A DNA stretch of 64,000 nucleotides. Origin: WRIS01 sp964345475. Lineage in GTDB: Bacteria > Actinomycetota > Coriobacteriia > Coriobacteriales > Eggerthellaceae. Each line of letters opens with the position of its first letter. Position 1 is the first letter of the stretch. The translations under genes and the position numbers were made by a program. The notes under the pieces were generated by a model, which was given only the letters and a program-made list of their open reading frames with translations, had not been told where the DNA came from and searched no databases. Below are positions 8,470 through 17,977 of the stretch, piece by piece. The stretch covers positions 150,789 to 214,788 of the forward strand of contig CAYFQW010000001.1 in assembly GCA_964345475.1 (NCBI GenBank), given 5' to 3'.

Positions 8470-10248
8470 TTATCGTAAGGCCAGGGCTACTTCTTTTAAT
8501 TGACGGGCACTGACTGCTGAGGGAGCCTCAGTCATAGGATCTGAAGCAGAACTCGTTTTGGGAAATGCTATGACATCACGGATAGAATCTTTTTTCGCCA
8601 AAATCATTATGAGGCGATCAAGCCCAAGAGCAATGCCGCCATGAGGAGGAGCGCCTAGGCTAAGTGCTTCGAGAAGATATCCAAACTTATCCTGAATTTC
8701 CTCATCCGTCAAACCGATTTTACGAAGTATACGACGCTGTAAGTCTTCTGTATGAATACGTATCGTGCCTCCCCCTACTTCAAAGCCATCCATTATCAGA
8801 TCGTAGGAGTAACTGCCGCATTCCAATGGTGCTTCTTCGATTTTTTCTAGATCGCCATCAAGAACACGTGTAAAGGGATGGTGCTCAGCAGCATAGCGTT
8901 TCTCGTCCTCGTCATACCTAAACATAGGGAAGTTAACAACCCAAAGCAAAGAATGTCCTGAACGTTCTATATCAAGGACATTGGCCATATGAAGACGGAG
9001 GGCCGAAAGCACCGCGCTAGCTACAGGATAGGTGTCAGCAGCAAAAAGAATGAGATCGCCCGGCTGGACATCCAAGGCTTTTTTCATAGAAGTGAATTCA
9101 TCGTCGCTGAAAAACTTAATGATAGGGCTTTTTTCTTGACCATCCTTGGTGAAAGCTATCCAAGCCATACCTTTAGCACCGTTTTCACTCGCGATATCAG
9201 CAAGCTTTTCGATTTCCCCTCGACTCCAATCGCCAGCCCCACGCACGTTAATGGCCTTCACAACACCACCTGTTTGGGCGACTGAGGAAAATACCTTGAA
9301 GCCGCAATCATGAACTATTTCGGTCAGATCTACAAGCTCCATTCCGAAGCGAGTATCGGGACGGTCGTTGCCGAAACGATCCATGGCTTCTTTGTAATCC
9401 ATTCGGGGCAGGGGAAACTCATGCTGGACGCCTACGGTGTCCAGCACTTCGGCCATCACATCTTCCATCATGGCCATAATGTCATCCTGGCTTACAAAGC
9501 TCATTTCAATATCTATCTGAGTAAACTCTGGTTGACGGTCGGCACGCAAATCTTCGTCTCTAAAACAACGTGCTATTTGGTAATAGCGCTCTACACCCCC
9601 CACCATAAGCATTTGCTTGAGAAGTTGCGGGCTTTGGGGCAGGGCATAGAATTTGCCAGGATTTGGCCTTGAGGGCACAATATAGTCACGAGCGCCCTCA
9701 GGTGTGGACTTGCTTAAGATGGGCGTCTCAATTTCAAGAAATTCCCTTTTGTTCAAAGAGTTGCGCATGGCTGTCGTTACTGTGTGACGCAACTTCAGGT
9801 TTGCAAGCATCTCGGGACGGCGAAGATCGAGGTAGCGCCATTTCATGCGTGTAATCTCATCAGTCTCGATGTTGTCTTCGATAGAAAAAGGCGGCGTCAC
9901 GCTCTCATTGAGTACCTCAAGGCTTGATACAAGCACTTCAATATCGCCAGTTTTCATATTTGGATTGACCGTTTCTGGCATGCGCTCACGAACCGTGCCT
10001 CGTATTTCAATAACCCACTCACGCCCAAAATGCTCAGCCTGAGAAAAGTCATCGTTGCTCACGTGGTCTGGATCGAACACACATTGGGTATAGCCGTCTC
10101 TATCTCGTAAGTCTACAAAAATCAGGCCCCCATGATCGCGCTTATGCCAAACCCATCCACTCAACACCACATCAGTGTTTACGTCTACGTTACGGAGTTG
10201 TCCGCAGGTATGCGAATGGCTGCAGTATTCATTCTTTAAATCGGTCAT
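8470..10248 (-). CDS. aspS: Aspartyl-tRNA synthetase
   Basis: Class II aminoacyl-tRNA synthetase, bacterial type, 592 aa. The OB-fold anticodon domain at the N terminus has VLSGWVWHKRDHGGLIFVDLRDR. The catalytic motifs are FLEIETPIL (motif 1), RCFRDEDLRADRQPEFTQID (motif 2) and GIALGLDRLIMILA (motif 3), and a GAD-type insertion sits in the middle (about residues 290-410). I cannot tell from sequence alone whether it charges tRNA-Asn as well. It follows hisS on the same strand; the hisS-aspS pairing is common in Gram-positives, although 250 nt lie between them here. Confidence 0.96.
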   Translation of the reverse strand: MTDLKNEYCSHSHTCGQLRNVDVNTDVVLSGWVWHKRDHGGLIFVDLRDRDGYTQCVFDPDHVSNDDFSQAEHFGREWVIEIRGTVRERMPETVNPNMKTGDIEVLVSSLEVLNESVTPPFSIEDNIETDEITRMKWRYLDLRRPEMLANLKLRHTVTTAMRNSLNKREFLEIETPILSKSTPEGARDYIVPSRPNPGKFYALPQSPQLLKQMLMVGGVERYYQIARCFRDEDLRADRQPEFTQIDIEMSFVSQDDIMAMMEDVMAEVLDTVGVQHEFPLPRMDYKEAMDRFGNDRPDTRFGMELVDLTEIVHDCGFKVFSSVAQTGGVVKAINVRGAGDWSRGEIEKLADIASENGAKGMAWIAFTKDGQEKSPIIKFFSDDEFTSMKKALDVQPGDLILFAADTYPVASAVLSALRLHMANVLDIERSGHSLLWVVNFPMFRYDEDEKRYAAEHHPFTRVLDGDLEKIEEAPLECGSYSYDLIMDGFEVGGGTIRIHTEDLQRRILRKIGLTDEEIQDKFGYLLEALSLGAPPHGGIALGLDRLIMILAKKDSIRDVIAFPKTSSASDPMTEAPSAVSARQLKEVALALR

Positions 10249-10498
10249 GATGACTATGTACTCCTCTATACTCTCTCTTCTTGGTCACAGAGATCCTTCA
10301 TGGTGCCTCTGTGAAACCCGTCCACGTCTCTCTGTGCTTTTTATTCATGAATCGCTGGCTCCTGAAACAGGAGACCCTTGCGATTGAATGCAAACTTCAA
10401 CTTGCCTCAGCTATTGTACGCGATATTGTCTGTTTGAGTTATACAGCATGGAAGTTCCACGCAAAATGAAAGAGGGATCGTTCCTTAGCCTTGTTATT
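10249..10498. other. hisS-aspS intergenic region with an 8-bp inverted repeat
   Basis: 250 nt between hisS and aspS. It holds an inverted repeat, TCACAGAG (10285-10292) and CTCTGTGA (10307-10314), 14-nt spacer, about 36 nt upstream of the aspS ATG. It could be an aspS leader hairpin or an operator. I looked for a T-box (AGGGTGG-ACCGCG) on either strand here and found none. Confidence 0.35.
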
Positions 10499-11884
10499 TC
10501 AATTTGATTTTGCAAGCTTTGTAAGCTCAAGATCAAGATTTTCTAAAGATACATCCTTTTCTTCACGCGACTCCATATCGCGAAACTTGACGGTCCCTGC
10601 TTCAAGCTCGTCGGGGCCGACAATAATCACTTGGCCAACACCTAAGCGCCCAGCTAGTTTGAATTGGCTCTTCAAGCTTCTTGACTGATGGTCGAGATCG
10701 ACAGCCAGTCCTGCATCTCGGCAAGACTGTGCAATTATAAATGCCTTGTTGCGAACCGATTCGTCAACGCAGGCAATGAAAATATCGCAAGATTTTGCCT
10801 CCTCAAACTGAACTCCTGCAGCCTCAAGGGCCAACACGCAACGCTCATAGCCCAGAGCAAACCCGAGACCAGAAGTAGGACGCCCTCCCACCTCTTCAGC
10901 AAGCTTGTCATAACGCCCTCCTCCTCCTATGGCGTTTTGGGAACCAAGCCCTTCAACTACCTGCACCTCAAACACGGTACGCGTGTAGTAATCTAGGCCT
11001 CGGACTAAGCGAGGATCTTCCTCGTAGGTCAAACCTGTTGCTTCAAGCAAGCATTTCACCTGGTAGTAGTGTTCAGAGCAAGAGGAGCAGAGATGGTCGG
11101 TTATCTTCGGAGCACCGTTCATAACCTGAACGCACTGTTCATTTTTACAATCAAAGGCGCGCAGGGGGTTAAGCTCAGCGCGTGTCATGCACTCTTCGCA
11201 CATCTGATCCTTGTGGCTCTGTATATAGTCTTTGACGATGTCACGGTATTGAGGACGACACGAATCGCAGCCCATCGAATTAAGCAGGAGTCGCATAGAT
11301 TCTTGAGGAATGCCTATGCTCGTGAAAAACCTCATAAGCATAATGATAACCTCAGCATCGAGGCTGGGTTCATCGGCCCCCAAGCATTCTACACCGACTT
11401 GGTTGAACTGCCGCAATCGTCCCTTTTGAGGTCGTTCTGCCCGAAACATAGGGCCAGCATATGTCAGTTTGACAGGTGGAGCTCCCTGAGGAACCAGATC
11501 GTGTTGAACCACTGCGCGCACTACACCGGCCGTTCCTTCGGGACGTAGGCTCAATCGGCTTTTTGATCGTAAGGGCTCACCGGCGAGCAGACCCTGGTAG
11601 TCAGAATCGCTGAGCGACCCTTTTTCCCTCACTCTTTTTTCCGTCTCTATCAAACGTTTGCGCATATTCTCACCGGAAACCGTTTGGAACATTTCTTTCG
11701 ACACAACATCAGTTGCCTCGCCAATACCTCTTACAAATAGCTCGGTTTGTTCGAAGATAGGGGTTTCAATGGGCACATAGCCGTAACAAGCAAATATCTT
11801 AAAAGCCTGTTCTTTAAAGCAATTCCAGTGCTTCGAATCTTTTGGCAGTAAGTCTTTTGTTCCTTCAGGCGCTCGTATCGCCAT
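10499..11884 (-). CDS. hisS: Histidyl-tRNA synthetase
   Basis: Class II synthetase of 461 aa that charges tRNA-His. Visible signatures: APEGTKDLLP at the N terminus, motif 2 LRPEGTAGVVRAVVQHDL with FRAERPQKGRLRQFNQVG, the histidine-specific LVRGLDYYTRTVFEV, GGGGRYDKLAEEVGG, and motif 3 GLGFALGYERCVLAL. A His-anticodon-binding domain occupies the last ~95 residues. The start is ATG 11884 with GGGAGG 8 nt upstream. It lies 180 nt downstream of leuB and upstream of aspS. Confidence 0.96.
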   Translation of the reverse strand: MAIRAPEGTKDLLPKDSKHWNCFKEQAFKIFACYGYVPIETPIFEQTELFVRGIGEATDVVSKEMFQTVSGENMRKRLIETEKRVREKGSLSDSDYQGLLAGEPLRSKSRLSLRPEGTAGVVRAVVQHDLVPQGAPPVKLTYAGPMFRAERPQKGRLRQFNQVGVECLGADEPSLDAEVIIMLMRFFTSIGIPQESMRLLLNSMGCDSCRPQYRDIVKDYIQSHKDQMCEECMTRAELNPLRAFDCKNEQCVQVMNGAPKITDHLCSSCSEHYYQVKCLLEATGLTYEEDPRLVRGLDYYTRTVFEVQVVEGLGSQNAIGGGGRYDKLAEEVGGRPTSGLGFALGYERCVLALEAAGVQFEEAKSCDIFIACVDESVRNKAFIIAQSCRDAGLAVDLDHQSRSLKSQFKLAGRLGVGQVIIVGPDELEAGTVKFRDMESREEKDVSLENLDLELTKLAKSN

Positions 11885-12064
11885 TGTTATATCCTCCCCT
11901 AGGATTTGCTTTGTGCAAACCCTCTCTCGAAATTAAATGTTTTCATTCAGACCTGTATCGCATACTGTTCAGGTTGTCACCGTGCCACAGTCTATTCGTG
12001 AGCTAGATCTTAACAGCTTCTGTCGAAGCAATACGCTCAAGCCCGAGGCTTCGTGCAGGTTGTC

Positions 12065-13174
12065 TCAAGTCAGATGCTCTACTACGAGATCCCCCATACC
12101 TGCCGTATTGACAAGCTTCTCTTTGGAAGTGTCTTCGTTGGCAATATCGATAGTGCGCCACCCTTCACCGAGCACAGACTCTATCGCATGCACAAGCTCA
12201 TCGGCAGCTTCATCCATATCAAAGCTATAGCGCAGCATCATTTCTACTGAGAGTATTTGGGCTAAAGGATTTGCTATACCCTTACCAGCTATATCGGGGG
12301 CGCTTCCATGGCTGGGCTCATACAGAGCTATCTCTGCACCCAAACTGGCGCTCGCAAGCATACCGAGGGACCCTATGAGCATCGATGCCTCATCCGAAAG
12401 AATGTCGCCGAACATATTCTCAGTTACAATCACATCGAATTGTTTGGGATTGCTAATAAGCTGCATGGCTGCGTTGTCGACGAGCATATCTATGAGTTCG
12501 ACATCGGGATACTCTGCGGCCACACGGTGACTTATCTCACGCCACATCCTACTCGACTCTAACACATTCGCCTTATCAATCGAGTGCACTTTAAAATTAC
12601 GCTTACGGGCAGACTCAAAGGCATGACGGACGATACGCTCTACTTCGTACTCGCGGTACTCAAGCGTGTCATAAGCGCGCTGGCCAAGACCACCATCGAA
12701 ACCCGCTCCCTTTTCATCGTATACACGCTCACGCTGGCCAAAGTACAAGCCGCCTGTCAATTCACGCACTATGAGGATGTCAACACCGGTAATAATCTCT
12801 GCCTTTATAGCAGAGGCATCGCTGAGCGCATCAAACATTTTTACAGGACGTAAGTTCGCGAACAGATCCAGTTCTTTCCTAATCCCTAAAAGCCCTTGTT
12901 CCGGACGTGGCTTTTGAGGATCGGTCGTATCCCATTTCGGTCCGCCTACCGCCGCCAGCAAAACCGCATCACTTGCCCGCGCCGTCTCTACCGTTTCAGG
13001 CGGAAGTGGCTCTCCCTGTGTATCAATCGCAATCCCACCGATTAAGGCCTCGGTGTAGGAAAAAGACACTCCATACCGAAGGCCTATCGCGTCAAGGACC
13101 TTGACCGCCTCAGCAAGTATCTCAGGTCCTATACCGTCGCCAGGAAGAAGGCATATTTGATACTCTTTTTTCAT
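12065..13174 (-). CDS. leuB: 3-isopropylmalate dehydrogenase
   Basis: NAD-dependent oxidative decarboxylation of 3-isopropylmalate in leucine synthesis. Signatures: LLPGDGIGPEILAEA at the start, RELTGGLYFG, the metal/substrate region DNAAMQLISNPKQFDVIVTENMFGDILSDEAS, and YEPSHGSAPDIAGKGIANPLA. Length 369 aa is normal. I use ATG 13174 (MKKEYQICLLPGDG), which matches the family N terminus and starts 4 nt after the leuD stop; the longer start at 13222 would overlap leuD by 44 nt. Last gene of leuC-leuD-leuB. Confidence 0.95.
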   Translation of the reverse strand: MKKEYQICLLPGDGIGPEILAEAVKVLDAIGLRYGVSFSYTEALIGGIAIDTQGEPLPPETVETARASDAVLLAAVGGPKWDTTDPQKPRPEQGLLGIRKELDLFANLRPVKMFDALSDASAIKAEIITGVDILIVRELTGGLYFGQRERVYDEKGAGFDGGLGQRAYDTLEYREYEVERIVRHAFESARKRNFKVHSIDKANVLESSRMWREISHRVAAEYPDVELIDMLVDNAAMQLISNPKQFDVIVTENMFGDILSDEASMLIGSLGMLASASLGAEIALYEPSHGSAPDIAGKGIANPLAQILSVEMMLRYSFDMDEAADELVHAIESVLGEGWRTIDIANEDTSKEKLVNTAGMGDLVVEHLT

Positions 13175-13178
13175 AGGC

Positions 13179-13676
13179 TTAAGCGATTCCGAGCTTTTGT
13201 CTCGTTCTTGCAATGAGTCCACCCGCTTCGATTATCTCTTTAATGAAAAACGGGAAAGGCTCTACATGGAAGCGCTCCCCCGTCGTTTCGTTCACGATAA
13301 GACCAGCATCGGCATCGACGAACACGGTATCGCCCTCTTTTATACTGTCGACCGCTTCAGGGCTTTCCATAATGCTGAGACCGGTATTAATGGCGTTGCG
13401 ATAAAAAATACGTGCAAAGCTCTTAGCGAGAACAACATCTATGCCTGCAGCTTTAATGGCAATAGGCGCATGCTCGCGCGAAGACCCGCAGCCAAAATTC
13501 TCTTCCGCTACAAGAATATCGCCAGACGAGACCTTGCTCACAAACGCGGGGTCAATATCCTCCATACAATGCTTAGCGAGCTCTGCCGGATCGGAGGTAT
13601 TTAAGTACCGGGCGGGAATGATAACATCTGTATCTACATCACGCCCGTATCGGTGGACTCTTCCTTTAAACTCCAT
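13179..13676 (-). CDS. leuD: 3-isopropylmalate dehydratase small subunit
   Basis: Swivel-domain subunit of isopropylmalate isomerase, partner of LeuC. It is the short (165 aa) archaeal/thermophile type, not the ~200-aa proteobacterial form. Visible: GRDVDTDVIIPARYL, EENFGCGSSREHAPIAIKAAGIDVVLAKSFARIFYRNAINTG. The start ATG 13676 has GGGAGG 4 nt upstream. It follows leuC after 15 nt and precedes leuB by 4 nt, so translational coupling is likely. Confidence 0.95.
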   Translation of the reverse strand: MEFKGRVHRYGRDVDTDVIIPARYLNTSDPAELAKHCMEDIDPAFVSKVSSGDILVAEENFGCGSSREHAPIAIKAAGIDVVLAKSFARIFYRNAINTGLSIMESPEAVDSIKEGDTVFVDADAGLIVNETTGERFHVEPFPFFIKEIIEAGGLIARTRQKLGIA

Positions 13677-13691
13677 TGCGCCTCCCTCTTC

Positions 13692-14960
13692 TTAATCCAA
13701 GTCTTCTGGTAGCCCGATGTGGCCAAGAACCGCACTCGCTGCTGCTACCGCAGGTGAAGACAGGTAGACTTCGCTGCTCGGATCGCCCATGCGTCCGACA
13801 AAATTTCTATTACTTGTTGCTATTGCACGTTCGCCTGCAGCGAGGATGCCCATGTGCCCACCAAGGCAGGGGCCACACGTAGGTGTCGAAACGGCGCAGT
13901 TTGCACTTAGGAATACATCGCTGAGCCCCTCTTCCATGCACTGGCGAAACACACTTTGTGTGGCAGGAATCACGATACAGCGAACATGGGGATGAACCTT
14001 TCTCCCCTTCAGCACTTCAGCTGCCTGGCGCATGTCTTCAATTCTCCCATTAGTACACGATCCGATGAACGATTGATCGATGCGGACATGACGCGCCTCG
14101 CTGACAGGCCGTGTGTTAGAGGGAAGATGAGGGAAGGCAACCGTAGGGACAATGTCTGCTGCATCAATTTCATACACGCGTGCATACTGAGCATCGACAT
14201 CGGAGTGGTACTCAATGTAGGGCCGCTCCACACGCCCGTCCATGTAAGCCCTACTTATATCATCGACGGCAATAAGGCCGGCTTTAGCTCCAGCTTCGAT
14301 AGCCATGTTGGAAATACTAAAACGTCCTTCCATTGAGAGACCTTCTATAGCACTCCCAGCGAACTCCATCGCCTGATACAGGGCTCCGTCAACCCCAATC
14401 AAGCCAATAATATGTAGGATGATATCCTTCCCAACAACCCCTGGCCTCAAACTGCCCTCGATCTTGAACAATATGCTCTCGGGAACCTTGAGCCAGGCCT
14501 TGCCCGTAGCATAAGCTACAGCCGCATCCGTAGATCCTACACCCGTTGCAAAAGCACCTAGAGCGCCATATGTACACGTATGACTGTCAGACCCTATAAT
14601 CAGATCACCCGCACCCACTACTCCTTGCTCGGGTAAAAGGGCATGCTCGACTCCCATACAGCCCACCTCATAATAGTGGCTGATATTCTGTTCGCGTGCG
14701 AAATCTCTCATAATTTTAGCTTGCTCGGCGCTTTTTATATCTTTATTGGGAACGTAGTGGTCAGGCACTAATACGATTCGATCAGGGTCGAATACTTTGC
14801 CGACTCCGATTTTTTTCATTTCTTTGATGGCTATAGGTGCCGTAACGTCATTTGAGAGAACAATATCAAGATCGCATTCTATCAACTGACCGGGGCACAC
14901 CTCATCGAGTCCCGCATGGGCTGCAAGGATCTTCTCTGCCATTGTCATCGCTCTCGCCAC
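13692..14960 (-). CDS. leuC: 3-isopropylmalate dehydratase large subunit
   Basis: [4Fe-4S] aconitase-family subunit that isomerises 2- to 3-isopropylmalate with LeuD. It is the ~420-aa archaeal-type LeuC/HacA form: MTMAEKILAAHAG start, GSDSHTCTYGALGAFATGVGSTDAA, IGSCTNGRIEDMRQAAEVLKG, CGPCLGGHMGILAAGERAIATSNRNFVGRMG; the cluster Cys are in SHTC and CGPC. The start is decided by the ribosome site: AGGAGG is 5 nt before GTG 14960, whereas an ATG lies 12 nt further in (14948). The 32 codons upstream of 14960 would overlap the previous gene. Homoaconitase activity cannot be excluded from sequence, but leuB/leuD neighbours favour leucine. leuA is not in the window. Confidence 0.94.
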   Translation of the reverse strand: MARAMTMAEKILAAHAGLDEVCPGQLIECDLDIVLSNDVTAPIAIKEMKKIGVGKVFDPDRIVLVPDHYVPNKDIKSAEQAKIMRDFAREQNISHYYEVGCMGVEHALLPEQGVVGAGDLIIGSDSHTCTYGALGAFATGVGSTDAAVAYATGKAWLKVPESILFKIEGSLRPGVVGKDIILHIIGLIGVDGALYQAMEFAGSAIEGLSMEGRFSISNMAIEAGAKAGLIAVDDISRAYMDGRVERPYIEYHSDVDAQYARVYEIDAADIVPTVAFPHLPSNTRPVSEARHVRIDQSFIGSCTNGRIEDMRQAAEVLKGRKVHPHVRCIVIPATQSVFRQCMEEGLSDVFLSANCAVSTPTCGPCLGGHMGILAAGERAIATSNRNFVGRMGDPSSEVYLSSPAVAAASAVLGHIGLPEDLD

Positions 14961-14970
14961 TATCGCCTCC

Positions 14971-15873
14971 TTATGTCTGTGTTTTGTGTAATGCCGAGCA
15001 AAGTGCATCAAGAAGAGAGATGGCATAGTGTTGGGCAGACCGCCCCTCCCCTGCATCCATCCACATCCGCCCAGGAATCTCTATAGCTATTCTCTGCAGG
15101 GCTTCAGGGCTTGCTTCCAGCGCTGCTTTCAAGCGCAGCGCAAGTGCGAGTCCCTCCTCATAAAGTATCCGAGGGACAGAGTCTTCTGTTTCTTCATCTG
15201 CCATGACAATGTGGACCAAAAGCATGGCTTCGTCAGGAGCAACCAATAAAGAGTCGGCGCTTAATATTTTTGAGGCAGGATTTGTAGCCAGAGCCAAATT
15301 TGACATCCTTGAAGCAACGCTTCGCGTAAATTCTTGGGTTCCAAACAAACACAAGGCGTGCTGCTCCAACACATCTGCTGCACGGGCAAAACCCAGGCTA
15401 GCTGTGGAAAGAGCGCCTTTCCCACGCCATGAATGCTCAAGATTATGGAGCGCAGAAAATGTATAGGCACCCGCAATGCCATCAGAAGGAAGGCCAAGGT
15501 TCATTTGGAATTGACGGAGAGCTTGCTCAGTGTGGGCCCCAAAATTTCCGTCGACGTCACCGCAAGCAAAACCGAGCGCACTCAATGCTCTTTGAAGCAG
15601 GGACACATCGCTCCCCCGGAAATTGGGCACGCGTAAGTACAAGGTCCGGTCACCCAGCCTGAAGCTCGCATCTACTAAAGCCGCCCACACCTCGTTATCG
15701 ACCTCATCACGAGGTGTCAACTCGTAAGCCTCGCAAAAAGAGCGCACTGCAGTGGCAGTTTCTTCAGTGAATATACCGTTTACTGAGTCTGCATCGAGAA
15801 ATTCCAGGCTGGCAAGCCGTTGTTGGACATCCTCTACTGCAGCTCCTCGATCATCTTTTCGTATTGTTTTCAT
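14971..15873 (-). CDS. Protein with two peptidoglycan-binding-type domains (function unknown)
   Basis: 300 aa, no signal peptide or membrane segment. Two PG_binding_1-like repeats are visible: IRKDDRGAAVEDVQQRLASLEFLDADSVNGIFTEETATAVRSF (residues 3-45) and VSLLQRALSALGFACGDVDGNFGAHTEQALRQFQ (near 90-125). The C-terminal half (about 150-300) is not recognised; it has a helix rich in Leu/Ala and could be a degenerate amidase-like domain, as in CwlM-type proteins, but I see none of the zinc-ligand motifs. Start MKTIRKDD at 15873, the only sensible one. It ends 10 nt before leuC, so it is transcribed with the leu genes; no functional link is evident. Confidence 0.7.
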   Translation of the reverse strand: MKTIRKDDRGAAVEDVQQRLASLEFLDADSVNGIFTEETATAVRSFCEAYELTPRDEVDNEVWAALVDASFRLGDRTLYLRVPNFRGSDVSLLQRALSALGFACGDVDGNFGAHTEQALRQFQMNLGLPSDGIAGAYTFSALHNLEHSWRGKGALSTASLGFARAADVLEQHALCLFGTQEFTRSVASRMSNLALATNPASKILSADSLLVAPDEAMLLVHIVMADEETEDSVPRILYEEGLALALRLKAALEASPEALQRIAIEIPGRMWMDAGEGRSAQHYAISLLDALCSALHKTQT

Positions 15874-16128
15874 GTCCCCATTGTATCGTAGGATGCATGC
15901 ATATGAGTAGCCGAAGGACACTCCTTCAAACGAATGACAAATCAAGCGCATATCCCTCCGCCAAAGATGCCCCTATCCACCGCACAGCCCAGTCTCATGG
16001 GCACCAAAGGACTGCGGTCGAACTGTTTTCCGTCTGCAGAGGCTGCTGCAGGAGCTGCTGTGGGAGCTGCCGCAAGGGCTGCTGCAGACACTGGCATGTC
16101 GAAATGTTGCGCGTATGCTTGGAGGCTA
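15874..16128. other. Intergenic region with GCTGC-rich imperfect repeats
   Basis: 255 nt downstream of the permease. At about 16040-16090 there is a patch of GAGCTGCTG/GGGCTGCTGCAG-type direct and inverted repetition. Open frames here encode Ala-rich low-complexity peptides without a ribosome site, so I call no gene. Confidence 0.35.
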
Positions 16129-17736
16129 TTACTCTTTTTTTCGTAGGGACGCATCCTTGTCTGCGTGGCCCTGGTGCTTCTTTTCCTGAGAAACATGCAG
16201 GTGGCTGGAAACGCTCTCCTCTGCCGTGTCCGTATGCCCCTTGGCTGCGTGATGTTGTTGCTCTGCAAATTCGTGGAGGGTAATGTCTAAACCGAGCCTC
16301 GCATGCTGGTATGAATAGAGAAAATAAATGACAAGCCCTACCACCATCCACACAACAAATCGTAACCAGGTTTCAACTGAAAGATTCAGCATCAAGTAGA
16401 GGCATATTAACGCTGAAAGAATGGGGACAACGGGCACACCCGGAACCCTGAATGGACGTGGCAAGTCAGGACGTTTTTTCCTGAGAACCAAAACAGAAAT
16501 ACTCACAATCAGAAAAGCGCTCAGAGTCCCGATATTGACCATCTCTTCTAAAATACCAACGGGAGTAAAACCTGCAACAAAAGCACAAAGGACCGAGATG
16601 ATGATCCCGATGACCCAGGGAGTTTTCCACTTAGGGTGTATTTTTGCGAGCCCTATAGGCAAGAGACCGTCACGGCTCATGGCAAAAACAAGTCGCGATG
16701 ACCCAATGAGAAGCGTGAGGACTACCGTGGTTAGCCCCGCCACTGCTCCAGCAGATATCAAGACAGACATCCACCCTTTTCCATGGAAGGCGAAGGCCTC
16801 TGCTAAGGAGGCAGAGGGTGAAAGCTGGTCATACGGAACCATGCCAGTAACTACCAAGGCAACGGCACAATACAAAACAGTGCAGATCAAAAGTGAAACA
16901 AGGATTCCAATAGGAAGATCCCTCTTTGGATTTTTTGTCTCCTCTGCTGTCGTGGCTATCACATCAAAGCCGAGGTACGCGAAAAAGACCAGGGATGCCG
17001 CAGCAAAGATACCACCGACCCCAAAAGCCATCGGCTCTTTCCCCGACAAGAATTGCAGCAAAGGCTGGGTCATAATAGAAGCAGTGCTAAGTTCCTGTGC
17101 TTGAGCAGGGGGAATAAAGGGATCCCAGTTCGCAGGATCGATAAACTGCAGACCGGCGAATATTACAAAAAGCACAATAAAAAGCTTGAGCGCAACGAGG
17201 ATTGTATTAACCCTCATCGATTCTCTGATACCGTAAATCATGAGAGCGCCTAACCCGAGGATAAGAATGATTGCTGGCAAGTCGACTACCCCACCATGCG
17301 TTAGCTGGGGCGGAAGGGTGAACCAATTCCCAACAAGGCTCGTGAAGTACGCACTCCATCCTTGAGCCACGACAGACGCAGCCAACAGGAGCTCGAGAAG
17401 AAGATCCCAACCTATTATCCAAGCAAATATTTCGCCAAGGGCAACATAGCTGAAGGTATAGGCAGACCCAGAAACAGGAACAGCAGAAGAAAATTCCGCA
17501 TAACACATGGCTGCTAAAGCACAACAGGCTGCTGCGATAATAAAACTTAAGATTACTGAAGGGCCAGCAAGTTCATGTGCGACACGTCCAGTGAGGGTGA
17601 AGATACCAGCACCGATAATAATGCCCACCCCGAAGACCACGAGGTCGAATGCGTTCAAAGTTTTTTTAAGTTGATACTCCGGCTCATCCGCCTCAGCAAG
17701 AGAACGTTCAACTGATTTTGTGCGAAGTAATCCCAT
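16129..17736 (-). CDS. APC-superfamily amino acid permease, cationic amino acid transporter type
   Basis: 535 aa with about 12-14 hydrophobic segments. The N terminus shows the APC signature FGVGIIIGAGIFTLTG, followed by SGSAYTFSYVALGEIFAWIIGWDLLLE, typical of the CAT/YfnA-like subgroup that imports basic or other amino acids. YLGFDVIATTAEETKNPKRDLPIGI is the conserved mid-protein loop. The last ~60 residues are a cytoplasmic tail rich in His, Lys and Glu (HLHVSQEKKHQGHADKD), which may bind metal; that is inference. The real substrate cannot be read from sequence; arginine would fit an asaccharolytic coriobacterium. Monocistronic in appearance. Confidence 0.88.
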   Translation of the reverse strand: MGLLRTKSVERSLAEADEPEYQLKKTLNAFDLVVFGVGIIIGAGIFTLTGRVAHELAGPSVILSFIIAAACCALAAMCYAEFSSAVPVSGSAYTFSYVALGEIFAWIIGWDLLLELLLAASVVAQGWSAYFTSLVGNWFTLPPQLTHGGVVDLPAIILILGLGALMIYGIRESMRVNTILVALKLFIVLFVIFAGLQFIDPANWDPFIPPAQAQELSTASIMTQPLLQFLSGKEPMAFGVGGIFAAASLVFFAYLGFDVIATTAEETKNPKRDLPIGILVSLLICTVLYCAVALVVTGMVPYDQLSPSASLAEAFAFHGKGWMSVLISAGAVAGLTTVVLTLLIGSSRLVFAMSRDGLLPIGLAKIHPKWKTPWVIGIIISVLCAFVAGFTPVGILEEMVNIGTLSAFLIVSISVLVLRKKRPDLPRPFRVPGVPVVPILSALICLYLMLNLSVETWLRFVVWMVVGLVIYFLYSYQHARLGLDITLHEFAEQQHHAAKGHTDTAEESVSSHLHVSQEKKHQGHADKDASLRKKE

Positions 17737-17977
17737 CCGACACCTTCTCGTCGAGCAATTGATTGTATTAGATATATAGGTACCGCTCTAGTGGCGACAC
17801 AGACAAGGCCTTCGTGCCGAGAACCGAAAAAATGTCCGCAAGCCGTCGGGTATTATCCGATAGGCGATTCTAGCACAGGCCTTCTTTCTTTGCTGGAAAT
17901 TTGCATAATTTAATGGGCTGAAGGACTTCAGATGAAGGACGCGCTCTCTGTATTCCTTCAGACGCCACCTGCACATG

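Noticed and set aside
15934..16146. Ala-rich plus-strand open frame
   Set aside because: Low complexity from GCTGC repeats, no ribosome site and it runs into the permease gene on the other strand.
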